64,000 nucleotides of DNA from a bacterium (GCA_016125005.1 WGMQ01000003.1:1-64000), one strand, 5' to 3'. Shown: positions 1 through 8,800, numbered from the stretch's first letter. Translations and numbers: made by a program. Notes: generated by a model from the sequence alone, not told the origin.

Positions 1-2
1 AG

Positions 3-128
3 GTGGAGCGGTTTTTCGCTTGGCTCGGGAACTACCGCCGCCTGCTGGTCCGCCACGAGTACTACGGCATGAACTTCCTCGCCTTCGTCCAACTCGCCTG
101 CTCCATCATCTGGCTCAAACAATTATGA
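3..128 (+). CDS. IS5-family transposase, C-terminal fragment (runs off left edge)
   Basis: The frame from base 3 reads VERFFAWLGNYRRLLVRHEY, continues through a hydrophobic FLAFVQLACSI stretch and stops at TGA 126-128. The R(F/W)F.WL..YRRL.VR.E pattern near the C-terminus is typical of DDE transposases of the IS5 group: it carries the catalytic Glu (here HEYY) followed by a last helix. Only about 41 residues are inside the window, so I cannot tell whether the copy is intact. It lies on the element side of the tRNA-Arg attachment fragment at 2013-2057, so it belongs to the mobile region. Confidence 0.72.
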   Translation: MERFFAWLGNYRRLLVRHEYYGMNFLAFVQLACSIIWLKQL

Positions 129-529
129 GACCACTTCTAAAAGAGAGCTAGGGAACCTTTGGTTTTTCATCAGTTCCCCAGACAGCAAGGACACCCTCAG
201 CCAAGTCCTTCAGCTTCAGATTTCAAGTTGCATTGCCCGCTATCTATTCTATCCGATGCTTGAGCCCCCGCCACCGATTGAACACCCGAATGATTGGTTC
301 GGCGTGGCAGAGTATATGGGCTGTCCGATCCGTGTGAGAGGTGATCGCCCCAACCCTGCAAACGATCCGGGTTGATACGGAACTGATCGGCGCGAAGCCT
401 CTTCGGATCTCTGCCAGCCACGACAATGCGCTCCATGGTCATCACTCCCCCTGATCGCAACGGGTACTCTCGGGGTGCTCCGCTGTCAATACCCCTTACC
501 CTGATAGCGGCAGCGCCCCAATACTTCGC
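129..529. other. Gene-poor stretch between IS remnant and integrase
   Basis: About 400 bases with no convincing gene. Two overlapping minus-strand frames (about 60 and 87 codons, 197-460) lack a recognisable domain and a good ribosome site, and their composition does not look coding. The stretch probably holds the downstream end of the IS and decayed element DNA. I did not find a clear IS terminal repeat. Confidence 0.5.
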
Positions 530-1873
530 CTACCCTTCGCCTTTCTTGCCCGCCTTAGCCCTCCCGATCTTCTTCCCGATCACCCCTGCCGCCTGCCGGG
601 CAGCCTGATCCGCTAGGTGCGCATAGCGATCCGTCGTACTGCTTCGGGCGTGGCCCATCGTCTTGCCGATCACCGAGAGACTGAGCCCCTCGCCGATGCC
701 AAGACTGGCGTAGGTGTGCCGTAGGTCGTGGATCCTCGCCGCGGCCAGCTCGGCGGCGGCCTTCACCAGCGGAGGCGGGAGCGGCCCCTTCGGATCCCGA
801 CCCTCCTGCTTCCGGCGCTCCCGCTCACCCTCGACAAGCAGCTCAGCGGCCCGCTTGCGGAGGCGGCGCCAGGCGGGGTGTGCCGTGTTCAGGCGGGCTC
901 CTGGCAACCGCCCGGCAATCACCCAAGGCGTGTTCCGGTTTCGAACCGCGTAGAGCGCCGTCAGGATGTCCATCGCCTCCTGATTGAGCCAGATCGATTT
1001 CTTCCCCGTCTTCGAGTCGGGCAGTTCCACCACGCCGCGGTCGATGTCCACCCACTCCCACCGGCAGCCGACCCATTCCCCCACGCGGGCGCCCGTATAG
1101 ACAAGCAGGCGGAACAGCGCCACGATGGGAGGCGGCATCCCCCGCGCCTCCCTCCCCGTTGCCGTCTCCGAGTCAACCGCCTCCCGAAACTGCTGATGGA
1201 CCGCCGCGAACTCATCCAGCGCCGCGAAGAGCGCCTCGATCTGAGCAAGGGAAAGGAAGGTCTCCCGGCCCTGCTCCCGGTTGAGTGTCACGCCCGAGGC
1301 CGGGTTCTTGCCGTCGTACAGCCCCCACTCGATGGCGCGAGCAATGAGGGTGCGCACGAGCTGCACCACGCGGTTCGCCGTGGTGGGTGTCGCCTTGAGC
1401 GACTGATGCAGGTTCACGATGTCGCGCCGCTCGATGGAGGAGAGTTCCTTGCCGCCCAGCTTGGGCTCGATGTGAACCCGCCATCGCATTCCATGATCCA
1501 GCCGGGTCTTGGGTTTCCAGTCGGAGCGCTCCAGTGTGATCGCCCATACCTCGCGAAGAGTGATCGCCGCGGCCCGGCGCCGCTCAGCCTCCGCCTTCGG
1601 ATCGATCCCGGCCCGGCCCTGCTGAAGGAGTTCCCGCGCCCGCTCGCGAGCCTCTTCGACCGTGAAGGTTCCAAATGCGCCGATGGCGACCCGCCGCTGC
1701 TTCATGGGGCCTCGCACCCAGACATTCGCCAGGAAGGTTTTCCTCCCTGTCGAGAAGACCTGAACCCCGAAAGCCTCAAGGACAGTGTCCCAGATGATGT
1801 AACGATCCGCCGCCGGTTCGGCGGTCTCCACCACCCTCTTGGTCAGCTTGGCCGAGCGCACCGCCTTCCGCAT
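530..1873 (-). CDS. Tyrosine recombinase / integrase (P4-type, tRNA-targeting)
   Basis: A 447-residue site-specific recombinase. The N-terminal part (about residues 10-90, GRKTFLANVWVRG and IGAFGTFTVEEAR) matches the DUF4102 arm-binding domain of P4-like integrases. A SAM-like core-binding domain follows. The catalytic domain shows TGARVGE (first Arg), HDLRHTYAS (H-x-x-R-H), a GHA..STTDRYAHL tail with the nucleophilic Tyr, and a Lys in DSKTGKK. I chose ATG 1873 because GGAGAGG lies 5 bases upstream; ATGs at 1891 and 1906 lack a ribosome site. The gene starts 140 bases from a 3' half-tRNA-Arg and is transcribed away from it, as expected for the integrase of an element inserted in that tRNA gene. 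The gene carries one copy of the GTATAGAC word (1095). Confidence 0.95.
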   Translation of the reverse strand: MRKAVRSAKLTKRVVETAEPAADRYIIWDTVLEAFGVQVFSTGRKTFLANVWVRGPMKQRRVAIGAFGTFTVEEARERARELLQQGRAGIDPKAEAERRRAAAITLREVWAITLERSDWKPKTRLDHGMRWRVHIEPKLGGKELSSIERRDIVNLHQSLKATPTTANRVVQLVRTLIARAIEWGLYDGKNPASGVTLNREQGRETFLSLAQIEALFAALDEFAAVHQQFREAVDSETATGREARGMPPPIVALFRLLVYTGARVGEWVGCRWEWVDIDRGVVELPDSKTGKKSIWLNQEAMDILTALYAVRNRNTPWVIAGRLPGARLNTAHPAWRRLRKRAAELLVEGERERRKQEGRDPKGPLPPPLVKAAAELAAARIHDLRHTYASLGIGEGLSLSVIGKTMGHARSSTTDRYAHLADQAARQAAGVIGKKIGRAKAGKKGEG

Positions 1874-2012
1874 GGAACCTCTCCGGGTCATACTATGATC
1901 ATTCACAGAGCACGCGCGGAGTGTAGGCCCAGAGCGCTAGAGCGCAATCAGAACCGCCTAGAATCGGCACTATTCAACTTGGAGGGGTTCCCAGCGAATG
2001 GCTAAAACCTAT

Positions 2013-2057
2013 CTTCTAAGCAGTTGGTCACAGGTTCGATTCCTGTCGGGAACGCCA
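2013..2057 (+). tRNA. 3' half of tRNA-Arg(TCT): attachment site (att) of the integrated element
   Basis: The sequence reads anticodon loop CTTCTAA (anticodon TCT), 3' anticodon stem, variable loop, a complete T-arm (ACAGG-TTCGATT-CCTGT), the 3' acceptor strand CGGGAAC, a discriminator G and CCA. The bases 5' of the anticodon loop cannot form the anticodon stem or a D-arm, so similarity starts abruptly at the loop, a common crossover site for tyrosine integrases. It is therefore a duplicated 3' tRNA end left by integration, not a working tRNA. The intact tRNA-Arg copy should lie at the other end of the element, beyond the left edge. A pyrimidine/T-run (2058-2066) follows. Confidence 0.85.
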
Positions 2058-2184
2058 CTCTTTTTGGATTGTTGGCTGTCGTTGGAGGAGCTTGTTTCCC
2101 TTGCATGGGCGGGGGGGGCTGTGGTGCATTGCGAGTCTGCGAGCCGTCGTGGCCCGCTATCCTGTCTTTGTGGAGTCCTGAGCC

Positions 2185-2520
2185 TTGGCCATTAAGACGT
2201 TCCGACGGGTCGGAGTTCATGAGGCCGACGACGAGCGCGTTCTCCTGGTGACGAAGCACAAGATCACCGGCGCTGAGCGTTGCGACTGGTGGCCGAGTGT
2301 CGCGGAGGCGGAAGCCAGCGACATGCAGGTCCTTGAGGTGCGCGAGCGCATCCGCATCGAGAAGCGCAAGAGCGACTGGAAGGGTCTGACCTCGCTGCTG
2401 CGCGTGGTACTCGGCCCGAGCGGCGCTCAGGATCATTACGTCCGGGATCGGTCACTCGACCAGAAAGAGTTCTTCGAGTCGGTCGCCGACAAGAAAAAGA
2501 AGATCAACCGCGCCCAGTAA
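2185..2520 (+). CDS. Small conserved-looking hypothetical protein (111 aa)
   Basis: I do not recognise the family. The TTG start at 2185 is supported by GGAG 9 bases upstream and by an in-frame stop two codons before it. The protein is charged and soluble, with a Trp pair (CDWWPSV), a basic stretch RIRIEKRKSDW and a lysine-rich C-terminus (DKKKKINRAQ), which may suggest nucleic-acid contact. It lies 49 bases upstream of rpoZ on the same strand and could share its transcript. It is the first gene on the chromosomal side of the att site, so it is probably core rather than mobile. Confidence 0.75.
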   Translation: MAIKTFRRVGVHEADDERVLLVTKHKITGAERCDWWPSVAEAEASDMQVLEVRERIRIEKRKSDWKGLTSLLRVVLGPSGAQDHYVRDRSLDQKEFFESVADKKKKINRAQ

Positions 2521-2569
2521 CAGGCGGCGCGTCTCCAACCTGATTTCCCCATCGCTAAGGAGTCCATTC

Positions 2570-2806
2570 GTGAGCAAGAACACCCCCGAACTGCCCGGTG
2601 CAGATACTGGTGACGGCAAGTACATGATGGTGAACATCGTGGCTCGCCGGGCCCGTGACCTCAATAAGCGCAAGCTGAACACGCTGTACGATGAGGCCAC
2701 CCCCGATCCGACGGATACGGCGATGCAGGAGTACAAGAACGGGCTGCTGTGCTGGGAGTTCCGCCACCACCTGGTGGGAACCGGCGACGACTATCGCTCC
2801 AACTAA
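2570..2806 (+). CDS. rpoZ: DNA-directed RNA polymerase omega subunit
   Basis: A 78-residue protein with the omega core: the ARRARDLNKR segment corresponds to the AARRARQL motif that packs on beta-prime, and a later acidic/helix stretch (TAMQEYKNGLL) matches the region where the family has a REI.EGL-type helix. Omega helps fold and assemble beta-prime into RNA polymerase. The start is GTG at 2570 with AAGGAG 8 bases upstream. The C-terminus (CWEFRHHLVGTGDDYRSN) differs from the proteobacterial form. A strong intrinsic terminator follows directly, so the 2185-rpoZ unit ends here. Confidence 0.8.
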   Translation: MSKNTPELPGADTGDGKYMMVNIVARRARDLNKRKLNTLYDEATPDPTDTAMQEYKNGLLCWEFRHHLVGTGDDYRSN

Positions 2807-2818
2807 GTCAGGTTCAAG

Positions 2819-2853
2819 AGGCCGGGCGTTCAGCGCCCGGCCTCGTTCTTTTT
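2819..2853 (+). terminator. Rho-independent terminator after rpoZ
   Basis: A perfect 10-bp stem (AGGCCGGGCG / CGCCCGGCCT, 2819-2828 with 2834-2843) with a 5-base loop, followed by CGTTCTTTTT. This is one of the clearest intrinsic terminators in the window. It separates rpoZ from the glycosyltransferase at 2868. Confidence 0.92.
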
Positions 2854-2867
2854 AGGCCAGCTCAGGC

Positions 2868-3977
2868 GTGAAACAAGATTTTTCCAAGTTAAGGGTCGCC
2901 CTCGTTCACGATTGGCTGAACGGGATGCGCGGGGGGGAGCGGGTGCTGGAGCACTTTTGTGCCCTGTTCCCTCATGCGGACCTGTTCACGCTGCTCTATG
3001 AGCCGTCGAAGGTGAGCAGGACGATCCGGCGCATGAACGTGATCGAGTCGCCCTTCGCCCGGATCCCGAAGGCGCGGCGGCACTACCGCCATTTGCTGCC
3101 TCTGATGCCGAGCTTCATCAAGGCGCTGCCGACACCCGACTACGATCTGGTGCTTTCGACGAGTCACTGTGTGGCGAAGGGGGCACGGCCGCCGGCGCGT
3201 GGGGCGCACCTGTCCTACGTGTTCTCGCCGATGCGCTATGTCTGGGACCACTTCCCGGATTACCTGGGCGAATCGGTGCTGAAGAACACGGGTCTGCGGG
3301 TGCTTCGCCCGTTTATGCAGCGCTGGGATCGGGAGAGTTGCTCGCGGGTGGATGCATTCGCGTGCGACTCGGATCACATCGGGCGAAAGATTCGGGATTT
3401 CTGGGGGCGGGAGGCGGTGACGATCTATCCGCCGGTGGAGCTGGATCGCTTCCAGCCGGATGGCCAACCACCGGATGATTATTTTCTGGTCGTTGCGGCG
3501 ATGGTGCCCTATAAAAAGATTCATCGGGCGATTGAGGGGGCCCGACTGGCGAAGAAACGCCTGGTAATCGTTGGGGGCGGGCCGGAGGAGGCCCGGCTTC
3601 GGAGGCTCGCAGGGCCGGAGGTTGAGTTTGCGGGGAAGGTCTCGGACGCCGATTTGCCGCGGTATTATCAGCGCTGCCGGGCTTTGTTATACCCGGGCGT
3701 TGAGGACTTCGGCATCACGTCGCTTGAGGCTCAGGCCTGTGGAAGACCGGTCATCGCTCTGGGGATAGGGGGCGCGGCCGAGACGGTCAAGGACGGGGTA
3801 ACAGGTGTTCACTTCCAGGAGCCGACCGCCAAAAGCCTTGCGAGGGCCATGCGATCCCATGACGATACGCGCTACGACGGGCGGGAGATACGGCGCTGGG
3901 CCGAGTCGTTTTCCCCGGCAGCCTTCCGGGCTTCCCTTCTCCAGTGGATTGAGAACGAGACAAGATTCACATGGTGA
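2868..3977 (+). CDS. Glycosyltransferase family 4 (WbaZ/RfbU-like)
   Basis: A 369-residue GT-B glycosyltransferase. The N-terminal lobe opens with VALVHDWLNGMRGGERVLE, the classic nucleotide-sugar GT4 start with a glycine-rich acceptor loop. An SYVFSPMRYVWD segment sits mid-protein, as in mannosyl/rhamnosyl-type transferases of O-antigen clusters. The C-terminal lobe has VVAAMVPYKKIHRAIEG (donor loop) and EDFGITSLEAQACGRPVIA, the E-x7-E donor-binding motif. The start is GTG 2868, with only a weak ribosome site. The last codons overlap the next gene by 7 bases, so it is probably co-translated with the sugar-phosphate transferase. Confidence 0.93.
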   Translation: MKQDFSKLRVALVHDWLNGMRGGERVLEHFCALFPHADLFTLLYEPSKVSRTIRRMNVIESPFARIPKARRHYRHLLPLMPSFIKALPTPDYDLVLSTSHCVAKGARPPARGAHLSYVFSPMRYVWDHFPDYLGESVLKNTGLRVLRPFMQRWDRESCSRVDAFACDSDHIGRKIRDFWGREAVTIYPPVELDRFQPDGQPPDDYFLVVAAMVPYKKIHRAIEGARLAKKRLVIVGGGPEEARLRRLAGPEVEFAGKVSDADLPRYYQRCRALLYPGVEDFGITSLEAQACGRPVIALGIGGAAETVKDGVTGVHFQEPTAKSLARAMRSHDDTRYDGREIRRWAESFSPAAFRASLLQWIENETRFTW

Positions 3978-5500
3978 AAATTGAGCATCGCGATCGGTTT
4001 GTCATCCTGCAGTACTTCGCCGACTCCCTGGCTGTCGCCAGCGGGCTCTATGCGGCGTGGTGGATAAAGTTCCACAGCGGTCTCGATCCTTTCGCGGTCG
4101 AAGCCGCCAACTATGTTCAACAGTTCTGGTGGGCCTTTCCGCTCTGGATGATTTGCCTGTACTTCACGGGCTGCATCCAGGCGCATCCGCGCGTGATCAG
4201 CTTCAACCGCGGTCGCCGTATCCTGCGCGCCTCCGCACTGGCGATGTTGCTTTGCGCGGTTCGTAACTACTTCTTCCGCGAGCCCGATGTGGCGCGTATG
4301 CTCTACCCGATGGCGTTCTTCATGGTTTCGGGCGCGGTGGTGGTGATGCGCGTGGTGCTTCAGCTGTTCGTCTCTCGCTTCATGATGTCGCGGGGAATCC
4401 TGTCGCGCGTCCTGATCGTGGGATCGGGGCCGGTGGCGATTCGCTTGGGTGCGCGATTCAAGAGCAAGCCGGAGCTTGGCTACGAGTTGGTGGGCTTCGT
4501 GACTCTGAACGGGAATCGCGTGGGGCAGTCGCTGGGTGGCGCGCCGATCCTTGGAAGCAAGGACGACCTGCGGCGAGTCGTGCGCGACAATCAGGTGGAT
4601 GAGGTCTTCGTGACGCAGACCGATATCCCCGGCGACGTGTTCTTCCAGCTCTTCATCGACAGCGAGAAGGAAACGGCGCGCGTGAGCTTTGTGCCCTCGC
4701 TGGTGGATATGATGCGCTCGACGATCCACTATGACGAAGTGGCGGGCATTCCGATCTACTCGATGAAGGAAACGCCTCTGCAAGGCGCCAACGCCTCGAT
4801 CAAGCGGGCGATGGATGTGGTCTGCTCGGGCCTTGGGTTGGTGGCGTTGTCTCCCCTGCTGGTCCTGATTGCGGTGCTGGTACGCCGATCATCGCCGGGG
4901 CCTGTGCTGTACAAGCAGACACGCCTGGGGCTGGATGGTCGCGAGTTCAAGATCTACAAGTTCCGCACCATGACCGTTGAGGCAGAGCGTCATGGTCCCG
5001 CTTGGGGTTCTCAGGAGGATCCGCGCGCCACGGCCATCGGCCGCTGGCTGAGGACGACCAATCTGGACGAGTTGCCGCAGCTCTGGAACGTGCTGCGCGG
5101 TGACATGTCGCTGGTGGGTCCGCGCCCCGAGCGCCCCTGCTTTGTCGAGCGATTCCGCGAGATGTTCCCGCGCTACATGGCGCGTCACGCGGTGAAGACC
5201 GGCATGACCGGTTGGGCCCAGGTCCACGGGCTGCGCGGCGACACGTCGATCCAGCAGCGGCTGCGCTATGACCTGTACTACATCGAGAATTGGTCGCTCT
5301 GGCTGGACGTGAAGATCCTGATGATGACGTTCCTGCCGCAGCGCCATCGCCCGCGTGCGGGCCGCTCGCCGTTCCCGCATCTGATGACGGAGCGCCGCGC
5401 CTCGGCCCCGTCCCCCGTGGCGATCGCCACGCGCACGCCAACGCTCGGCGGCGGCACGCCGTCCGCCATTCGCACCACCAGCCACGCGCCGGAGTCCTGA
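3971..5500 (+). CDS. Undecaprenyl-phosphate sugar-phosphate transferase (WbaP/WcaJ-type PNPT)
   Basis: A 509-residue membrane enzyme that starts glycan assembly by moving a sugar-1-phosphate from a UDP-sugar to the polyprenyl-phosphate carrier. The N-terminal half has about four membrane segments (residues 10-130), then a Rossmann-like CoA-binding fold (RVLIVGSGPVAIRLG). The C-terminal catalytic domain begins KRAMDVVCSGLGLVALSPLL (re-entrant helix) and contains KQTRLGLDGREFKIYKFRTM, DELPQLWNVLRGDMSLVGPRPERP and GMTGWAQVHGLRGDTS, the hallmark motifs of the bacterial sugar transferase family. A proline-rich tail of about 50 residues is unusual. It overlaps the preceding GT4 gene and is followed after 7 bases by an SDR gene, so the three form one glycan operon. 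Confidence 0.95.
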   Translation: MVKIEHRDRFVILQYFADSLAVASGLYAAWWIKFHSGLDPFAVEAANYVQQFWWAFPLWMICLYFTGCIQAHPRVISFNRGRRILRASALAMLLCAVRNYFFREPDVARMLYPMAFFMVSGAVVVMRVVLQLFVSRFMMSRGILSRVLIVGSGPVAIRLGARFKSKPELGYELVGFVTLNGNRVGQSLGGAPILGSKDDLRRVVRDNQVDEVFVTQTDIPGDVFFQLFIDSEKETARVSFVPSLVDMMRSTIHYDEVAGIPIYSMKETPLQGANASIKRAMDVVCSGLGLVALSPLLVLIAVLVRRSSPGPVLYKQTRLGLDGREFKIYKFRTMTVEAERHGPAWGSQEDPRATAIGRWLRTTNLDELPQLWNVLRGDMSLVGPRPERPCFVERFREMFPRYMARHAVKTGMTGWAQVHGLRGDTSIQQRLRYDLYYIENWSLWLDVKILMMTFLPQRHRPRAGRSPFPHLMTERRASAPSPVAIATRTPTLGGGTPSAIRTTSHAPES

Positions 5501-5507
5501 CGAAGAC

Positions 5508-6248
5508 ATGAAGATGACCCCATTCCTTGGAGGCAAGGTTGCCTGGATCACAGGCGCCAGCCGCGGCATCGGCCGCGCCGTGGCGGTGGCGCTCGCGCGC
5601 GCCGGAGCGACCGTCGTGGTCGGAGCCCGAAGTGAGGGCGACCTGGCACAGCTCGTGGAGAGCCTCCGCGCGGAAGGGCACGCGGCACACGCCTTCCCGC
5701 TGGACGTGGCCAGCGCCGATTCGGTGCGGGACTTCGCCCAGCGCTCGCTGGATTTGCTGGGGCCGGTTTCCATCCTCGTGAACAACGCGGGCATGGGCCT
5801 TTTCCGAGACTTCCTGGAGATGTCCTTCGAGGAGTTCGATCGCCAGATCGATGTGAACCTCAAGGGGACCTGGTACATGTCCCGCACCGCGGCGCCGCAG
5901 ATGGCGATTCTCGGGAGCGGTTCCATCATCAACGTCAGTTCCATCGCCGGGGAACACGCGTTCAAGCGCGGTTCGGCCTATTGCCCCGCGAAGGCGGGCG
6001 TGAACGCGCTGAGCGAAGTCCTGATGATGGAGCTTCGCGACCGCGGCATCCGGGTCTCGACCATCGCGCCCGGGTCTGTGCAGACGCGCTTTCATCGCGA
6101 GGCGCTTCCGGCGGCCAACCAGCGCGACGAATCGTGGATGCTCCAGCCGGAGGACGTGGCGGCGGCGGTGTTGCACCTGCTGGCGGCGCCCGAACACGCA
6201 CTGATTTCCCACTACGAAGTGCGTCCGGCAATCGTCGGGAGGAGCTGA
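5508..6248 (+). CDS. Short-chain dehydrogenase/reductase (SDR)
   Basis: A 246-residue classical SDR: cofactor motif ITGASRGIG (residues 14-22), NNAG structural motif, catalytic Ser in INVSS and the Y-x3-K pair in AYCPAKAG. It reduces or oxidises a carbonyl/alcohol with NAD(P)H. The substrate cannot be read from the sequence. The FabG-like length and the location 7 bases after the sugar transferase suggest nucleotide-sugar or lipid-linked work, but this is inference. The convergent gene at 6308 is separated by a hairpin. Confidence 0.93.
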   Translation: MKMTPFLGGKVAWITGASRGIGRAVAVALARAGATVVVGARSEGDLAQLVESLRAEGHAAHAFPLDVASADSVRDFAQRSLDLLGPVSILVNNAGMGLFRDFLEMSFEEFDRQIDVNLKGTWYMSRTAAPQMAILGSGSIINVSSIAGEHAFKRGSAYCPAKAGVNALSEVLMMELRDRGIRVSTIAPGSVQTRFHREALPAANQRDESWMLQPEDVAAAVLHLLAAPEHALISHYEVRPAIVGRS

Positions 6249-6260
6249 CCCAACTGCCAG

Positions 6261-6286
6261 TCAGTACCTCCCGGGGAGGTGGCTGA
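6261..6286. terminator. Hairpin between convergent genes
   Basis: An inverted repeat TCAGT-ACCTCCC-G-GGGAGGT-G-GCTGA with about 11 base pairs lies in the 59-base gap between two convergent genes. It lacks a T-run on either strand, so it may be a weak bidirectional terminator or an mRNA 3' end stabiliser. Confidence 0.45.
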
Positions 6287-6307
6287 TCCCCGCACGGGTA
6301 TGCTAGT

Positions 6308-8272
6308 CTAGACGACTCGTGGAAGGAGCAGGTTGGTGTCTTCCCACCGGGCTTGCAGGCGCTTCGCTTCCTCTCGGACGTAATCCTCCGCGATGGCGGA
6401 ACGCGCCGCCTTCCTGTATAGACGAAGCACCTCGATGCTGTCGGGATCGCGTTGCTCGGCATCGCGCCCAAGCAGCAGGTAGGCGTAGGCGGTCTCGCCG
6501 CTGGCGAGCTGATTCATCTCATAGGTCATGATGGAGCTCTCGTCCGCGTTGCGTGCGGCAGTGCGGATGTGTGCGAGACCGTTCGCGCGTGCGTCTTCGG
6601 CCTGCTGGGATGGGGCACCTGCCTGGCGGAGGAGGCCCTCCTTGAGCCCGAAGGCGGCATGGCGGCGCAGGAACTTCTCATCGGCGAGTAGTGCTTCGAC
6701 ATCGGCCTTTGCCAAATCGAAGAGACCGAGGCGACGGCGGCAACGACCGCGGAGCAGCAGGAACTCAGGAGTCTCACGGCCAGTCAGCGCGGCGGTTGCG
6801 GCAAAGCCCTCCTCCATGGCAGCGGCGTCGCCCTTCTCGCAAGCCACGAAAGCCCGCAGCAGCACCGCGCGTTGCTTCTCGCCCAGCTTTTCCAACTCGG
6901 TGGCGACGGTCTCCGCGTTGTGCGGAAGTGCCCATTCCACCATCATGTCGCCGACGCGTTGGAGTGTCTCTGCGCGTACCTCGCGGCGGAGGACCTCTCC
7001 GAGGAAATGAATCCACGCGTCGAGCCCCGCCACGCGGTCATGAACAGCAAGCTGGGTCAGAATGGTGGTCGCATACTCGTTCACCCACTCAGAGTTTTCC
7101 TTCTTGATGGTGAACGACTTGGCCGCGACCTCGATGGCCGCCTCGACCGAGCGGAGAGCCAGCACGGTGAGGAAGTGTGCCGCCGCCTCGGAGCCGGTCG
7201 TGTGGTCGTAGAACTTCAGCCCAAGCTCGTCCATGGTGCGAAGGGCCTCAGGCAGACGCCGAAGCTGGAACTCGCAGACGGCCTTGATGGAACGGGCATT
7301 GTCGTGGAACTTCATGCGAGGGAGTTCCTCGCGGTGGTCGCGATAGATGTCCAGCACTTCCTTCCACTTTCCCGCGTAGTAGCTGGAAAGGAAGAGCGGG
7401 CCCCAAAGGTTCTGCTGCTTGTTGATGCGGCTGCGGGGGAAGCCCATCAGGACGGCCTGGCGGGCGGCGTCGTGCTCCTCGTGGGAGGAGAAGAGGTAGG
7501 TTGCCCGCTCGACATCGATGCCCTCGAAGGGGAACGGCTTGCGCGCATAGTTGCGTCCGGCACAGCGCACGGCACTGGGCGCCTTGTGCCGGTCGCCCAT
7601 GACCAGAAGCGACGTGATCAACTCGCGGTTCTCCGTGCGGAAGGCCTCCACCATCCCGGCGTGCGAATTGAGCAGGGGGGCGATGGGCGGTTCGATGCGA
7701 TGCTGCTCCAGCCACGTCGCGTAGAAGATCACGTTGTCCGATTCGGTGAGGCGGAACCCTTTCTCCAGAAGCCCGTCGATGAGGGCCACATGCTCGATGA
7801 GGCGATCCTTTTCCGCCCCCGTGGCCATCATGCCCTGCAGGACGATGAACATGGCCTCGAGCGTCCCCGTCCGGCCCGGCGGCTGGAGGAGCGGGTCGAG
7901 GACCTGCTGAACCTTCGCGAACTCGCGGAGCTTTAGTAGCGCATCGGCAGCGCGCAGGTAGAGGCGAAAGCCTTGGATCGACCCTTCGAGCTGGCCGAAC
8001 TGAGCGGTCAGCGTGTCCACGATCCGCTGGAACTCGCCATCCTGCTCGTAGCGGAAGGCCTGCACGAAGGCGAGGTCGGCGGGGTGAAGGGTGCCGTCGC
8101 CGGTGAGGGCCGCCAGAAGCGTGTCGGCCTCGCCAATCTCTCCGCGCGAGAGAGCTTCCCAGGCGAGCACCGCCCGCCGGAAGTCGTCCTCTGGCTTGAG
8201 GTCCAATTCCGCCACGCGGAAGGGATCGAGTGCACGAAAGGCATTCTGGACGTCGGACTTGAGCACAAGCAT
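6308..8272 (-). CDS. Large all-helical repeat protein (TPR/HAT-like), function unknown
   Basis: About 654 residues from ATG 8272, which has AAGGA upstream; the open frame extends to 8368 but without a better start. No signal peptide, no membrane segment and no catalytic motif are seen. It is built of paired amphipathic helices with Ala/Leu/Tyr spacing typical of TPR-like solenoids (for example VLALRSVEAAIEVAA and LLRGRCRRRLGLFDLAKAD), so a scaffolding or protein-protein role is likely. I do not recognise a named family. Its neighbours (SDR, DUF1232) give no functional clue. It carries the word GTATAGAC at 6416, read as RLYRKA. Confidence 0.85.
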   Translation of the reverse strand: MLVLKSDVQNAFRALDPFRVAELDLKPEDDFRRAVLAWEALSRGEIGEADTLLAALTGDGTLHPADLAFVQAFRYEQDGEFQRIVDTLTAQFGQLEGSIQGFRLYLRAADALLKLREFAKVQQVLDPLLQPPGRTGTLEAMFIVLQGMMATGAEKDRLIEHVALIDGLLEKGFRLTESDNVIFYATWLEQHRIEPPIAPLLNSHAGMVEAFRTENRELITSLLVMGDRHKAPSAVRCAGRNYARKPFPFEGIDVERATYLFSSHEEHDAARQAVLMGFPRSRINKQQNLWGPLFLSSYYAGKWKEVLDIYRDHREELPRMKFHDNARSIKAVCEFQLRRLPEALRTMDELGLKFYDHTTGSEAAAHFLTVLALRSVEAAIEVAAKSFTIKKENSEWVNEYATTILTQLAVHDRVAGLDAWIHFLGEVLRREVRAETLQRVGDMMVEWALPHNAETVATELEKLGEKQRAVLLRAFVACEKGDAAAMEEGFAATAALTGRETPEFLLLRGRCRRRLGLFDLAKADVEALLADEKFLRRHAAFGLKEGLLRQAGAPSQQAEDARANGLAHIRTAARNADESSIMTYEMNQLASGETAYAYLLLGRDAEQRDPDSIEVLRLYRKAARSAIAEDYVREEAKRLQARWEDTNLLLPRVV

Positions 8273-8428
8273 GGAGGGTTCCTTGGAGGGACAGCGCACC
8301 GGCGGCATAACCGCTCGGGGCTGTCCTTGATGCGGAGAGGCCCCCTTCAGGGCAAGCGTGGTTATCATCCCCCTTCTGCTTGAGAACGCAGGGGGCTTGT
8401 CGCATGGTGGAAATCAGGAGGAAACATC

Positions 8429-8785
8429 ATGGCGAAAAACGAGGTCGTTGCCAAGCCGGTGCAGAGTACGCGCCCTGAGGAACAGATCGATCGGTTTGTC
8501 GGTTTGATCGGTGGTTTTCGCGCCCTTATGGCCATGATCCGCGATCCCGAATACCGCTTCCCCCTTCGCGTCAAGGTGGCCGTGGTGCTCAGCATCGTCT
8601 ATCTGGTGACGCCCATCGACGTGATTCCGGAAGCGATCTTCCTCTTCTTCGGATTGGCCGATGACCTGGCTCTCCTCGGCGCGACCGCCTACATGGTGAA
8701 CACGGAGGTCCAGGCCTACATCGCCCGGCAGCGCGAAATGACAAGCGCCGCCGAGGACGAATCCCCGGCGGCGCCGCTTTCCTGA
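8429..8785 (+). CDS. DUF1232 (YkvA-like) small membrane protein
   Basis: A 118-residue protein with the DUF1232 signature YLVTPIDVIPEAI followed by FGLADDLALLG: a short hydrophobic hairpin with conserved DVIP and DD. Family members are small membrane-associated proteins of unknown function. The start ATG 8429 has a textbook GGAGG 7 bases upstream. An N-terminal polar region (about 35 residues) precedes the domain. The gene is convergent with the RidA gene, with 15 bases between their stops. Confidence 0.92.
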   Translation: MAKNEVVAKPVQSTRPEEQIDRFVGLIGGFRALMAMIRDPEYRFPLRVKVAVVLSIVYLVTPIDVIPEAIFLFFGLADDLALLGATAYMVNTEVQAYIARQREMTSAAEDESPAAPLS

Positions 8786-8800
8786 CAGACCGAGCGTTGC

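Noticed and set aside
197-460. Overlapping minus-strand small frames beside the integrase (possible excisionase)
   Set aside because: No helix-turn-helix, no ribosome site and composition unlike coding DNA; not supported as genes.
1987-2012. GTTCCCA upstream of the half-tRNA as a 5' acceptor strand, making a full tRNA
   Set aside because: It pairs 6 of 7 with the 3' acceptor strand, but the spacing is too short and there is no D-arm or anticodon stem, so the match is probably chance.
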